From positions 1 to 5,032 of the forward strand of contig CABRWN010000151.1 in the NCBI GenBank assembly GCA_902474645.1: 5,032 bases of DNA, in the 5' to 3' direction. The notes beneath the pieces are model-generated. The model was given only the letters and a program-made list of their open reading frames with translations. It was not told where the DNA came from and did not search any database. Made by a program: the position numbers and the translations under genes. How positions within the stretch are numbered: position 1 is the first letter of the stretch; every line of letters begins with the position of its first letter. The stretch comes from an uncultured Collinsella sp. GTDB taxonomy: Bacteria > Actinomycetota > Coriobacteriia > Coriobacteriales > Coriobacteriaceae. Below, piece after piece: positions 1-5,032 of this stretch.

Positions 1-288
1 CCACCACGCCGAGACGACCGCTCCCGCCACGAGACCGACGGACGCGGCATACAGCCACCGCTTCAAAGGGGCAAGTCGCGCACAAGATTGAGCCAGCACA
101 ACGAATACCGCCGCCGCGACGGGGATGGCCCATAGCGGCCCGACCGCCGGCGCCTGCTCCCTCAGCAGCGCATCAGCAGCCACGTTGAGCACCAAGGCGC
201 AGCTCATGCACATGCCTGCACACAGGGCCATCGTCCACGGTATCAGGGGCCGCGGAGGCATCACATGCTCGCGCTCGGCCGAACTCAT
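1..288 (-). CDS. comEC: Probable ComEC/Rec2 DNA uptake channel, N-terminal fragment (runs off window)
   Basis: This is the first 96 codons of a membrane protein that continues past the left edge. The ATG lies in the ATGA overlap with the comEA stop codon, so the two genes are probably translationally coupled. The visible protein has a short hydrophilic start (residues 1-10), a PPRPLIP motif (11-17), then hydrophobic segments at about 18-38, 52-68 and 79-96, separated by short linkers. ComEC proteins typically open with an 'RPL-P' stretch followed by several membrane helices, and comEC commonly follows comEA. In competent bacteria ComEC carries single-stranded DNA across the cytoplasmic membrane. 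The competence and metallo-beta-lactamase-like domains would lie outside the window, so the assignment rests on the N-terminal pattern and position. Another polytopic membrane protein is possible but less likely. Confidence 0.75.
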   Translation of the reverse strand, partial: MSSAEREHVMPPRPLIPWTMALCAGMCMSCALVLNVAADALLREQAPAVGPLWAIPVAAAVFVVLAQSCARLAPLKRWLYAASVGLVAGAVVSAWW

Positions 289-998
289 ACGCAGACGCAA
301 TCTTTGATTTTGGCAAGCTTCTTCTCGCCGATTCCCGATACACGCATCAGATCGTCAACCGAGGCAAAAGCACCGTTCTTTGTCCGCTCATCGATAATCG
401 ACTGTGCCATGGAGGGGCCGATGCCAGAGAGCGTCTGCAGCTCCGCCGCATTTGCCGTATTGATGTTTACCAGGCCTGTTGCGCCACTCACGCCCGGTGA
501 TGCGGAAGTCCCACCATCAACACCGGCTTCCGCAATGGACGCCTGCTGCTCCCCTACCGTTGGAACGTGAATCTTCTGTCCATCGACGACCTTAGATGCC
601 CGATTGAGCCCCGTAACGTCTGCCTCGGGCGCCAGCCCGCCGGCGGCATCAATCGCCTGAGCCACCCGCGCGCCGTCCTTGAGACGATATACACCGGGCG
701 ACACAACGGCGCCATCGACATCGACATAGACCTCTGCCGCGGCAGAAGCCTTAGTCGAAGAACCTTCGGATGTCTTTCCGCTCGAGGCATCACCGGATCC
801 CGGCTCCACCAACGAGCCCGAACCGTCAGTGCGCTCAAACGACACGCCACCGGCACCGCCGCCAAGGTTCGCCATCGCCAGTCCACTCGCCATCGCAATG
901 ACGACCAGTATCGCCATCACCACTGCCTTATGACCGAACAGCTTGTCCGCCAAGCGGTCCATCCGTTTGACTCGTTCGTGTTGTTCGCGCTGCGCCAT
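285..998 (-). CDS. comEA: ComEA, membrane-anchored competence DNA receptor (SLBB + helix-hairpin-helix)
   Basis: A 237-residue DNA-binding protein of the late competence apparatus. The start chosen is the ATG at 998 because GGGAGG sits 7 nt upstream; the open frame extends 26 codons further but that part has no comparable site. Order of parts: a charged cytoplasmic N-terminus (1-24), one transmembrane anchor (about 25-45), a Gly/Ser/Ala-rich flexible linker (46-88), an SLBB-like domain (about 89-147, with VDVDGAVVSPGVYRL), a second low-complexity linker (148-175), and a ComEA-type tandem helix-hairpin-helix domain (about 176-233) with NINTANAAELQTL, LSGIGPSMA and VSGIGEKKL. The HhH pair binds duplex DNA through the backbone; by family knowledge ComEA passes DNA to ComEC, the next gene. 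The last residues, CVCV, hold two cysteines, which is unusual. A terminator separates it from upstream thiI, so it probably has its own promoter. Confidence 0.95.
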   Translation of the reverse strand: MAQREQHERVKRMDRLADKLFGHKAVVMAILVVIAMASGLAMANLGGGAGGVSFERTDGSGSLVEPGSGDASSGKTSEGSSTKASAAAEVYVDVDGAVVSPGVYRLKDGARVAQAIDAAGGLAPEADVTGLNRASKVVDGQKIHVPTVGEQQASIAEAGVDGGTSASPGVSGATGLVNINTANAAELQTLSGIGPSMAQSIIDERTKNGAFASVDDLMRVSGIGEKKLAKIKDCVCV

Positions 999-1005
999 AG
1001 CAAAA

Positions 1006-1011
1006 CCTCCC
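1006..1011 (-). promoter_or_regulatory. Ribosome binding site deciding the comEA start
   Basis: The minus strand reads GGGAGG, then 7 nt, then the ATG at 998. It is the strongest Shine-Dalgarno match in the window and excludes the longer N-terminal extension allowed by the open frame. Confidence 0.9.
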
Positions 1012-1055
1012 AACACCATCGTGTCAGGAAAGGAGCTCCACAACAGCCACGCTCC

Positions 1056-1090
1056 AAAACCGGTTTTAACGGTCAAACCAAAAGCTGACC
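1056..1090 (-). promoter_or_regulatory. Candidate operator region upstream of comEA (two dyads)
   Basis: Two symmetric motifs lie side by side, about 60-90 bp upstream of the comEA start: a perfect 12-bp palindrome AAAACCGGTTTT at 1056-1067, and an inverted repeat GGTCA-10 nt-TGACC at 1071-1090. The TTTTGG motif also recurs here on the minus strand. The gap is bounded by the thiI terminator, so a comEA promoter should lie in it. I see no convincing -35/-10 pair: the best nearby pairs match about half the consensus. A regulator-binding role is inference from symmetry and position only. Confidence 0.35.
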
Positions 1091-1168
1091 AAAACCTTGC
1101 ACAAATCTGTCCATTTATTCAGGCACACGTCAGCAAATGAACACTTAGCCGCAAAATGCCCAGATAGC

Positions 1169-1201
1169 AAAAGACCGACGATGCAAGAGCATCGTCGGTC
1201 T
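1169..1201 (-). terminator. Rho-independent terminator after thiI
   Basis: A perfect 13-bp stem (1172-1184 pairing with 1189-1201) with a 4-nt loop begins 10 nt past the thiI stop codon. On the minus strand the stem runs into four T residues (1172-1169, the first being the last stem base). On the plus strand the stem is followed by ATGCAC with no T-run, so it acts leftward. It closes the mihF-gmk-rpoZ-thiI unit and separates it from comEA. The T-run is short, so termination may be incomplete. Confidence 0.85.
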
Positions 1202-1211
1202 ATGCACAAAT

Positions 1212-2456
1212 TTACACGTGATCTTGGTAAATCTCACGCGGAGCAAGCTCCAAATGTTTGCGTTTTAAGGTCTTAGGGGCCTTATACGTGTTGCTTTCGA
1301 AGTCGATGTACTCGGTCTGCTTGAGTAGGCGCTCGATCATCTCCTCGTGATCAAACAGATCCCAGGCCTCATGCACGGCATCGAGTTTAGCGTGCGTCTC
1401 GGGACGGCGCGGCATAAACAGCGTGCAGCAGTCAGGAGCGGCCTCAGTCGAGATATCGAACGTACCGATCTCCTCGGCGCGTGCGATGATCTCCTGCTTG
1501 TCCGAACCGATGAGCGGACGGAACACGGGGATCTTCACGGCCTCGTTGACGGCCATGATATTCTCAAGCGTTTGGGAGGCAACCTGTCCAAGCGATTCGC
1601 CCGTCACGATGGCCTTGGCGCCCTCGATGTGTGCAATGCGCTCGGCAACCGAATACATAATGCGGCGATACATGATCACGCGCAGGTTGCTGGGACAGGT
1701 GACCGAAATCTCACGCTGGCAGTCGCCAAACGGCACCACGTACAGGCGGCCGATCTGGACACCCGGCTCAAGCGCACGAATGATGTCCTGCACCAAATAC
1801 TCGCTCGTGTCGGGCGTCTGCGGACGACCTGAGAAATGTACCGGCACGCACACCGCGCCGCGACGCGCGAGCATCCAGGTTGCCACCGGAGAATCAATAC
1901 CCGACGACAGCAGCGTCACGACCTTGCCGGCAGAACCCACCGGCAGACCGCCCACGCCGCGCTCGGAGCGCGCGTACACATAAACGCTACCCTGGACCAC
2001 CAGCACGTGCACCATCGCATCGGGGTCGTGCATTTGAACCTTTTTATCGGGGAAGGCCTCGCACAGCACCTCGCCCACCTGACGATTGATGTCAATCGAG
2101 GTGAGCTCATAATCGGTATTGGAGCGCTTGGCGTGCACCTTAAACGAATCGAAGGAACCAAACTCGCGCAGCGCCTTCACGGCGGCGGCACAGTACTCCT
2201 GAGGGTCGCGATTGGTGTGATACGCCAAAGACACACGAGCAACGCCGGGAACGGTGCGAATGACACGCGCCGCCTCGTCGGCCTGATGCTCGTTAAAGGT
2301 CACGAGGATATAACCGGAAATTCGAGACACGGCATTCACGGAAAAGGCGGCCAAGGCCGCCTTGATGTTATCCATGAGGATATGCTCAAAATGTGCGCGG
2401 TTCTTACCCTTCAGTCCAACCTCGTGATAGTGGACTAGGCAGACGCGAGCCGCCAT
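1212..2456 (-). CDS. thiI: ThiI, tRNA 4-thiouridine synthase / thiamine biosynthesis sulfurtransferase
   Basis: A 414-residue cytoplasmic enzyme. By family knowledge ThiI adenylates uridine 8 of tRNA and exchanges it for sulfur to make s4U, and in many bacteria also feeds sulfur to the thiamine thiazole. Parts: an N-terminal ferredoxin-like region (about 1-60, HEVGLKGKNR), a THUMP tRNA-binding domain (about 60-165), and a PP-loop ATPase domain (about 175-380) with LLSSGIDSPVA (182-192, Asp188), TGESLGQVASQTLENI (285-300), RPLIGSDKQEI (313-323) and DCCTLFMPRRPET (342-354). The PP-loop reads SSGIDS where SGGxDS is usual. Cys343/344 fit the conserved catalytic cysteine. There is no C-terminal rhodanese domain, as in Bacillus-type ThiI of about 400 residues, so sulfur must come from a cysteine desulfurase, none of which is in the window. 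The ATG directly follows the rpoZ TAA with only a weak AAGG 14 nt upstream, so coupled translation is likely. Confidence 0.95.
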   Translation of the reverse strand: MAARVCLVHYHEVGLKGKNRAHFEHILMDNIKAALAAFSVNAVSRISGYILVTFNEHQADEAARVIRTVPGVARVSLAYHTNRDPQEYCAAAVKALREFGSFDSFKVHAKRSNTDYELTSIDINRQVGEVLCEAFPDKKVQMHDPDAMVHVLVVQGSVYVYARSERGVGGLPVGSAGKVVTLLSSGIDSPVATWMLARRGAVCVPVHFSGRPQTPDTSEYLVQDIIRALEPGVQIGRLYVVPFGDCQREISVTCPSNLRVIMYRRIMYSVAERIAHIEGAKAIVTGESLGQVASQTLENIMAVNEAVKIPVFRPLIGSDKQEIIARAEEIGTFDISTEAAPDCCTLFMPRRPETHAKLDAVHEAWDLFDHEEMIERLLKQTEYIDFESNTYKAPKTLKRKHLELAPREIYQDHV

Positions 2457-2738
2457 TTAGGCTTCAGCAACCTTGTGGCCGAGCGCCTTCTCGTAACGGG
2501 CCTCGTCGTAAGAGATGTCGCCGTCGACAATCTCGTCCATAGCCATCGAAATGGTATCGGCACCGGAAAGCCCGATGGTGATGTCATCGACATCCTGGAC
2601 GGCAAGCACGCGGTTGTGCTGGCCACGCAGCATGCTGTTAATATCGCAGGCGCGCTTGGAGGCAAGCGAAGCAAGCAGGAAGCGGTTGTGATCGGTCTTC
2701 TCCAGAAGATCGTCAATGCAAGGCTTTACAACGGACAC
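2457..2738 (-). CDS. rpoZ: DNA-directed RNA polymerase omega subunit
   Basis: A 93-residue protein starting at GTG. Omega helps the beta-prime subunit fold and join RNA polymerase. The core signature appears at about 18-40: NRF, then a helix with SKRACDINSML, corresponding to the 'R-A-KRA-QIN' block of the omega family. It is followed by the strand and helix ending in ISMAMDEIVDGDISYDE (about 63-79). Length fits the family (about 80-110). The start lies 5 nt after the gmk stop. Its ribosome site is either GAAAGGA about 10 nt upstream, made from the last gmk codons, or GAGG only 3 nt upstream, overlapping the gmk stop codon. The gmk-rpoZ order is classic and supports the call for so small a protein. 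Confidence 0.93.
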   Translation of the reverse strand: MSVVKPCIDDLLEKTDHNRFLLASLASKRACDINSMLRGQHNRVLAVQDVDDITIGLSGADTISMAMDEIVDGDISYDEARYEKALGHKVAEA

Positions 2739-2743
2739 GGACC

Positions 2744-3313
2744 TCAGATCCTTTCATGCATATCGAGAACGCGAACGAGCTCATCGGTCGCGCGGTCGAG
2801 ATCGTCATTAACCACGACGTCGTCGTAGCGGTCGGCAAGGGCAAGCTCATCGGCGGCGTTTGCCATACGCAGCTCAATCGTCTCGGGCGTCTCGGTACCG
2901 CGACCGACTAGACGCTCGCGGAGTACCTCAAGCGAAGGCGGCTTGATAAAGATCAGCACGGCCTCGGGAAAACGTTCCTTCACCTGCAGGGCGCCCTGGA
3001 CATCGATTTCCAAAATCAGAGATGCGCCAGAGGCGAGCTTGGATGTGACCTCGCTCACCAACGTGCCGTAGCAGTTACCGTGGACCTCGGCCCACTCAAC
3101 AAACTCACCGTTTGCCACGCGGCGGTCGAACTCCTCGCGCGTCAGAAAAAAGTAGTTGACGCCGTCGACCTCACCTTTTCGTGGTGCTCGCGTGGTAGCC
3201 GAAACCGTCAGGCCCAGGTTCGAGCGGCGCTCGCGCACACGAGTGACGAGCGTACCCTTGCCTGCGCCTGACGGTCCAGAAATCACAAAGAGCTTGGAAT
3301 CCTGAGCGCTCAC
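2744..3313 (-). CDS. gmk: Guanylate kinase
   Basis: A 189-residue cytoplasmic enzyme converting GMP + ATP to GDP + ADP in guanine nucleotide synthesis and recycling. Visible signatures: the P-loop GPSGAGKGT (13-21); the GMP-binding segment SATTRAPRKGEVDGVNYFF (38-56), with Ser38, Arg42, Arg45 and Tyr54; Glu73 and YGT (82-84); EIDVQGA (102-108) with Asp104; the lid segment GRGTETPETIELRM (137-150); and the C-terminal Asn169. All expected active-site positions look intact and the length is normal. The start is the GTG at 3313, the only one that keeps the full N-terminal strand. It follows the mihF TAA with no gap and in the same frame, and I see no good ribosome site before it, so it probably depends on translation of mihF. 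Confidence 0.97.
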   Translation of the reverse strand: MSAQDSKLFVISGPSGAGKGTLVTRVRERRSNLGLTVSATTRAPRKGEVDGVNYFFLTREEFDRRVANGEFVEWAEVHGNCYGTLVSEVTSKLASGASLILEIDVQGALQVKERFPEAVLIFIKPPSLEVLRERLVGRGTETPETIELRMANAADELALADRYDDVVVNDDLDRATDELVRVLDMHERI

Positions 3314-3622
3314 TTATTTGGTCAGCTGCTCGAGGAGCTGCTCGCGCTGACGGACGCCGAGGCCCTGGACGCGACGGGTAGCGGAGATACCGAGCTCCTC
3401 CATAATCTTGGCGGCCTTGGCCTTGCCATAACCAGGGAGAGACTCGATGAGGGTGGAAACCTTCATGCGGGAAGCGATGGGGTCATCGGAGTTGAGCACG
3501 GACTCGAGGGACTTCTCGCCCTTCTTGATCTGCTCGCGAAGCTCAGCGCGGGCGTGACGTGCGGCAGCAGCCTTCTCAAGAGCCTGCTTGCGCTGCTCAT
3601 CGGTAAGCTGAGGGAGTGCCAT
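3314..3622 (-). CDS. mihF: Actinobacterial integration host factor (mIHF)
   Basis: A 102-residue, basic, nucleoid-associated DNA-binding protein of the MihF family, unrelated in sequence to the HU/IHF-alpha/beta fold. The family start ALPQLTDEQRKQALEKAAAA is followed by an arginine-rich helix to about residue 35, then KMKV-like RMKVSTLIESLPGYGKAKA (52-70) with the helix-turn-helix LPGYGK motif (62-67). Next come IMEELGI (73-79) and the conserved RR-V-GLG-RQR block (83-93). Members bind and bend duplex DNA, compact the nucleoid and, in mycobacterial phage L5, assist integration. The ATG at 3622 is chosen over a TTG four codons upstream because GGAGG lies 5 nt before it. It is the first gene of the mihF-gmk-rpoZ-thiI run. 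Confidence 0.95.
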   Translation of the reverse strand: MALPQLTDEQRKQALEKAAAARHARAELREQIKKGEKSLESVLNSDDPIASRMKVSTLIESLPGYGKAKAAKIMEELGISATRRVQGLGVRQREQLLEQLTK

Positions 3623-3627
3623 TCGTA

Positions 3628-3632
3628 CCTCC
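3628..3632 (-). promoter_or_regulatory. Ribosome binding site deciding the mihF start
   Basis: GGAGG on the minus strand with 5 nt to the ATG at 3622. It overlaps the possible TTG start at 3634, which can therefore be dismissed. Confidence 0.88.
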
Positions 3633-3642
3633 AAATAGTTGG

Positions 3643-3699
3643 GTTATATCTGATTCAATAATTGGCATTTTAGCACGTAGAACGTACAAAATGCCCAAT
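3643..3699 (-). promoter_or_regulatory. Probable mihF promoter region with a long dyad
   Basis: Two -10-like boxes face mihF: TATAAC at 3648-3643 (5 of 6 consensus bases) and an extended -10, TGCTAAAAT, at 3675-3667. Neither has a good -35 at 16-18 nt; TTGGGC is 20 nt from the second. A near-perfect dyad at 3661-3699 covers the second box and the -35 position of the first. Its arms are ATTGGCATTTT and AAAATGCCCAAT with inner ACGT arms and a 3-nt centre. Weak -35 sequence under a dyad suggests control by a bound regulator, but this is inference. A further weak pair, TTGCAC-17 nt-TAACCT (3739-3711), would start transcripts close to the dyad. Confidence 0.45.
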
Positions 3700-3758
3700 C
3701 GCGGCTCCATAGGTTAGACGATACCCGCAAAAAGTGCAATATACTGCGCCCAAAGTTA

Positions 3759-3816
3759 AGCCCCTGACCTGCGATTCCACACAAAGGATGGGAAAGTTTA
3801 CTCAGGCACAGGGGCT
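3759..3816 (-). terminator. Nested hairpin between pyrF and mihF; candidate pyr operon terminator or structured RNA
   Basis: The 8-bp outer stem AGCCCCTG/CAGGGGCT (3759-3766 with 3809-3816) encloses a second 4-bp stem CCTG/CAGG (3768-3771 with 3803-3806) and an apical stem TTCCA/TGGGAA with one bulged base (3775-3779 with 3789-3794) and a 9-nt loop. On the minus strand it lies about 45 nt past the pyrF stop and is followed by TTAACTTTGG, a weak T-rich tail. On the plus strand it is followed by ATTTTGTG. It is longer and more branched than a plain terminator. Termination is the simplest reading, but a structured leader or an intergenic repeat is possible. Confidence 0.45.
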
Positions 3817-3861
3817 ATTTTGTGCTAATGAGACCCAAAAGTGGTGACTTAGGGGAATCTT

Positions 3862-4578
3862 TTACGCGACGTTTTCGACCAGCTCAGCGACGATGGCGTC
3901 AAAGGCGGCAACCGGATCGTCGGCACCGGTGATGGGACGGCCCACCACAATGTGGCTTGCGCCACGCTCGATAGCCTGGGAAGGCGTCGCCACGCGGGAC
4001 TGGTCACCAAGGGCGGCACCCACCGGACGCACACCCGGAGTCACGATCAGGGCATCAGGGCCCAGCAGCTCACGCATGTCCTGAGCCTCCATCGGCGAGC
4101 ACACGATGCCATCGATGCCGTTGGCCTGAGCGAGCTTTGCCAGGCGGGCGGCCTCCTCGGCCACGGGCGACTCGACGCCGATCTCGCTCAAGGCATCCTG
4201 ATTCATGCTCGTGAGCACGGTGATGGCGACGAGCTTGGCGCGGTCCTCGCGTGCCTCCTCGGCACCCTCGCGGCAGGCAGCGAGCATGGCGCCCGAACCC
4301 AAGCCGTGAACCGAGAGCAGGTCGGCACCGGCAAGCGAGGCCGAACGGGCGGCACCGCGAACCTGATGCGGAATATCATGGAACTTAAGGTCAAGGAAGA
4401 CCTTAAAGCCCAGGTCCTTAAAGGTCTTGACGATCTCGGGGCCCTCAGCGTAATAGAGCGTCATACCAACCTTAAGCCAGGCGGCATGGCCCGAAAGCTC
4501 GTGGGCGAGCTCGAGCGCACGCTCACGGTCGCAGTCGAGGGCGACGATAACACGGTCGCGGGCATCGGTCTCTAGCAT
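3862..4578 (-). CDS. pyrF: Orotidine 5'-phosphate decarboxylase
   Basis: A 238-residue TIM-barrel enzyme that decarboxylates OMP to UMP, the last step of de novo pyrimidine synthesis. Visible landmarks: VALD (12-15) with the substrate-contacting Asp15, LKVG (35-38) with Lys36, the catalytic block DLKFHDIP (63-70) supplying Asp63, Lys65 and Asp68, the phosphate-loop segment TPGVRP (180-185), and VVGRPIT (211-217) with Arg214. The length is typical of the bacterial type (about 230-245). The ATG at 4578 is chosen because it overlaps the pyrD end by 7 nt and begins just before the first barrel strand, with AGG 9 nt upstream. The frame is open 30 codons further, but that part only shadows pyrD. 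pyrE does not follow; the gene is last in its operon. Confidence 0.96.
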   Translation of the reverse strand: MLETDARDRVIVALDCDRERALELAHELSGHAAWLKVGMTLYYAEGPEIVKTFKDLGFKVFLDLKFHDIPHQVRGAARSASLAGADLLSVHGLGSGAMLAACREGAEEAREDRAKLVAITVLTSMNQDALSEIGVESPVAEEAARLAKLAQANGIDGIVCSPMEAQDMRELLGPDALIVTPGVRPVGAALGDQSRVATPSQAIERGASHIVVGRPITGADDPVAAFDAIVAELVENVA

Positions 4579-5032
4579 TCGAACGCACCTACCAGTTCGT
4601 TGATGTCCTTCACGCCCTGGGACTCGGCCCAGGCCTCGAGCTCGTGCGCGATCTTGAGCGAAGCGCACGGATCGACGAAGTTGGCCATGCCGACCGACAC
4701 GCAGGTGGCGCCGGCCAGGATAAACTCAGCCGCATCTTCGCCGGTCATGACACCGCCGACACCGTTGATGGGGATATCGACGGCCTGGGCAACCTCCCAG
4801 ACCATGCGCACGGCGATGTGGTGGCACAGCGGGCCCGAAAGGCCGCCCTTGGGCTTGGCCACGCGGGACTTGCGGGTATGGACGTCGATGGCCATGCCCT
4901 GGATGGAGTTGATGACTGAAAGGCCGTCGGCACCGGCAGCCTCGAGGGCCTTGGCAATCTCGGCGACGTTGACCGGCGCCATCTTCACGAACAGCGGCTT
5001 ATCGGTCACCTTGCGGCAGGCAGCCATAACGG
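4572..5032 (-). CDS. pyrD: Dihydroorotate dehydrogenase (class 1B type), C-terminal part, runs off window
   Basis: About half of the gene is visible, and the frame stays open to the right edge, so the Met codon at 5027 is internal. The enzyme oxidises dihydroorotate to orotate on an FMN-bearing TIM barrel. Recognisable blocks, in order: TDKPLFVKMAP, with the FMN/substrate-contacting Lys; GADGLSVINSIQGMAID, with the substrate Asn; GGLSGP; IPINGVGGV, an FMN phosphate-binding loop; and FILAGATCVSVGMANFVDP, the second phosphate-binding segment. These resemble class 1B PyrD (PyrDB), which pairs with the Fe-S/FAD subunit PyrK and uses NAD+. Whether pyrK lies upstream, and whether the active-site base is cysteine, cannot be seen here. 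The TAG stop overlaps the pyrF start, consistent with one operon. Confidence 0.95.
   Translation of the reverse strand, partial: VMAACRKVTDKPLFVKMAPVNVAEIAKALEAAGADGLSVINSIQGMAIDVHTRKSRVAKPKGGLSGPLCHHIAVRMVWEVAQAVDIPINGVGGVMTGEDAAEFILAGATCVSVGMANFVDPCASLKIAHELEAWAESQGVKDINELVGAFEC

Noticed and set aside
999..1076. 26-codon N-terminal extension of comEA
   Set aside because: A strong ribosome site at 1006-1011 lies inside it and sets the start at 998; the extension does not resemble ComEA.
567..1088. 173-codon plus-strand open frame opposite comEA and its leader
   Set aside because: The composition mirrors the low-complexity linker of ComEA; no motif and no convincing ribosome site was seen.
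1347..2438. Two long plus-strand open frames (161 and 200 codons) opposite thiI
   Set aside because: They are fully antisense to a confidently identified ThiI, show no family motifs, and are expected from GC-rich codon use.
3834..3855. Possible small terminator right after pyrF (CCC/GGG with AAGT/ACTT)
   Set aside because: The stem is interrupted by two mismatches and no T-run follows, so it is too weak to call; the hairpin at 3759-3816 is the better candidate.
4385..4406. 8-bp hairpin TTAAGGTC/GACCTTAA and repeated CCTTAAAG inside pyrF
   Set aside because: Explained by repeated codons for the K-F-K-D-L and F-L-D-L-K-F segments around the catalytic block; not a separate element.
3952..4575. 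207-codon plus-strand open frame opposite pyrF
   Set aside because: Antisense shadow of PyrF, whose active-site motifs are intact on the minus strand; no recognisable domain.
1..5032. Possible new multi-gene defence or mobile system
   Set aside because: Every gene matches a core housekeeping or competence family; there is no transposase, integrase, repeat array, or cluster of unknown genes.

Overview
The window is ordinary core chromosome from a high-GC bacterium, most likely a member of the Coriobacteriia such as Collinsella. Three things support this: an actinobacterial-type integration host factor (mihF) directly upstream of gmk and rpoZ, a class 1B-type pyrD followed by pyrF, and a GC-rich codon style. 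The genus is an inference from gene content and was not tested by a database search. All eight genes lie on the minus strand, so transcription runs from right to left, and the two genes at the window edges are incomplete.

In transcription order there are three blocks. (1) 5032-3862 is the end of a pyrimidine operon: the C-terminal part of pyrD (dihydroorotate dehydrogenase) overlapping pyrF (OMP decarboxylase), which covers two late steps of de novo UMP synthesis. pyrE, which acts between them, is not in the window. (2) After a 239-bp gap holding two hairpin-forming elements comes a tight four-gene run at 3622-1212: mihF (nucleoid protein), gmk (guanylate kinase), rpoZ (RNA polymerase omega) and thiI (tRNA 4-thiouridine / thiamine sulfur transfer). 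Its junctions are 0, 5 and 0 nt, and a 13-bp hairpin terminator follows thiI. (3) After a 213-bp gap comes a competence pair at 998-1: comEA (membrane-anchored DNA receptor), then the N-terminus of a probable comEC (DNA uptake channel) that runs off the window. They overlap by 4 nt (ATGA).

I found no mobile element, CRISPR array, tRNA, rRNA, or convincing new multi-gene system. The best leads are small: a long dyad in front of mihF, a nested 58-nt hairpin between pyrF and mihF, thiI following rpoZ where coaBC is the more familiar actinobacterial neighbour, and a Ser-for-Gly change in the ThiI PP-loop. No stretch longer than 300 bases lacks a gene.
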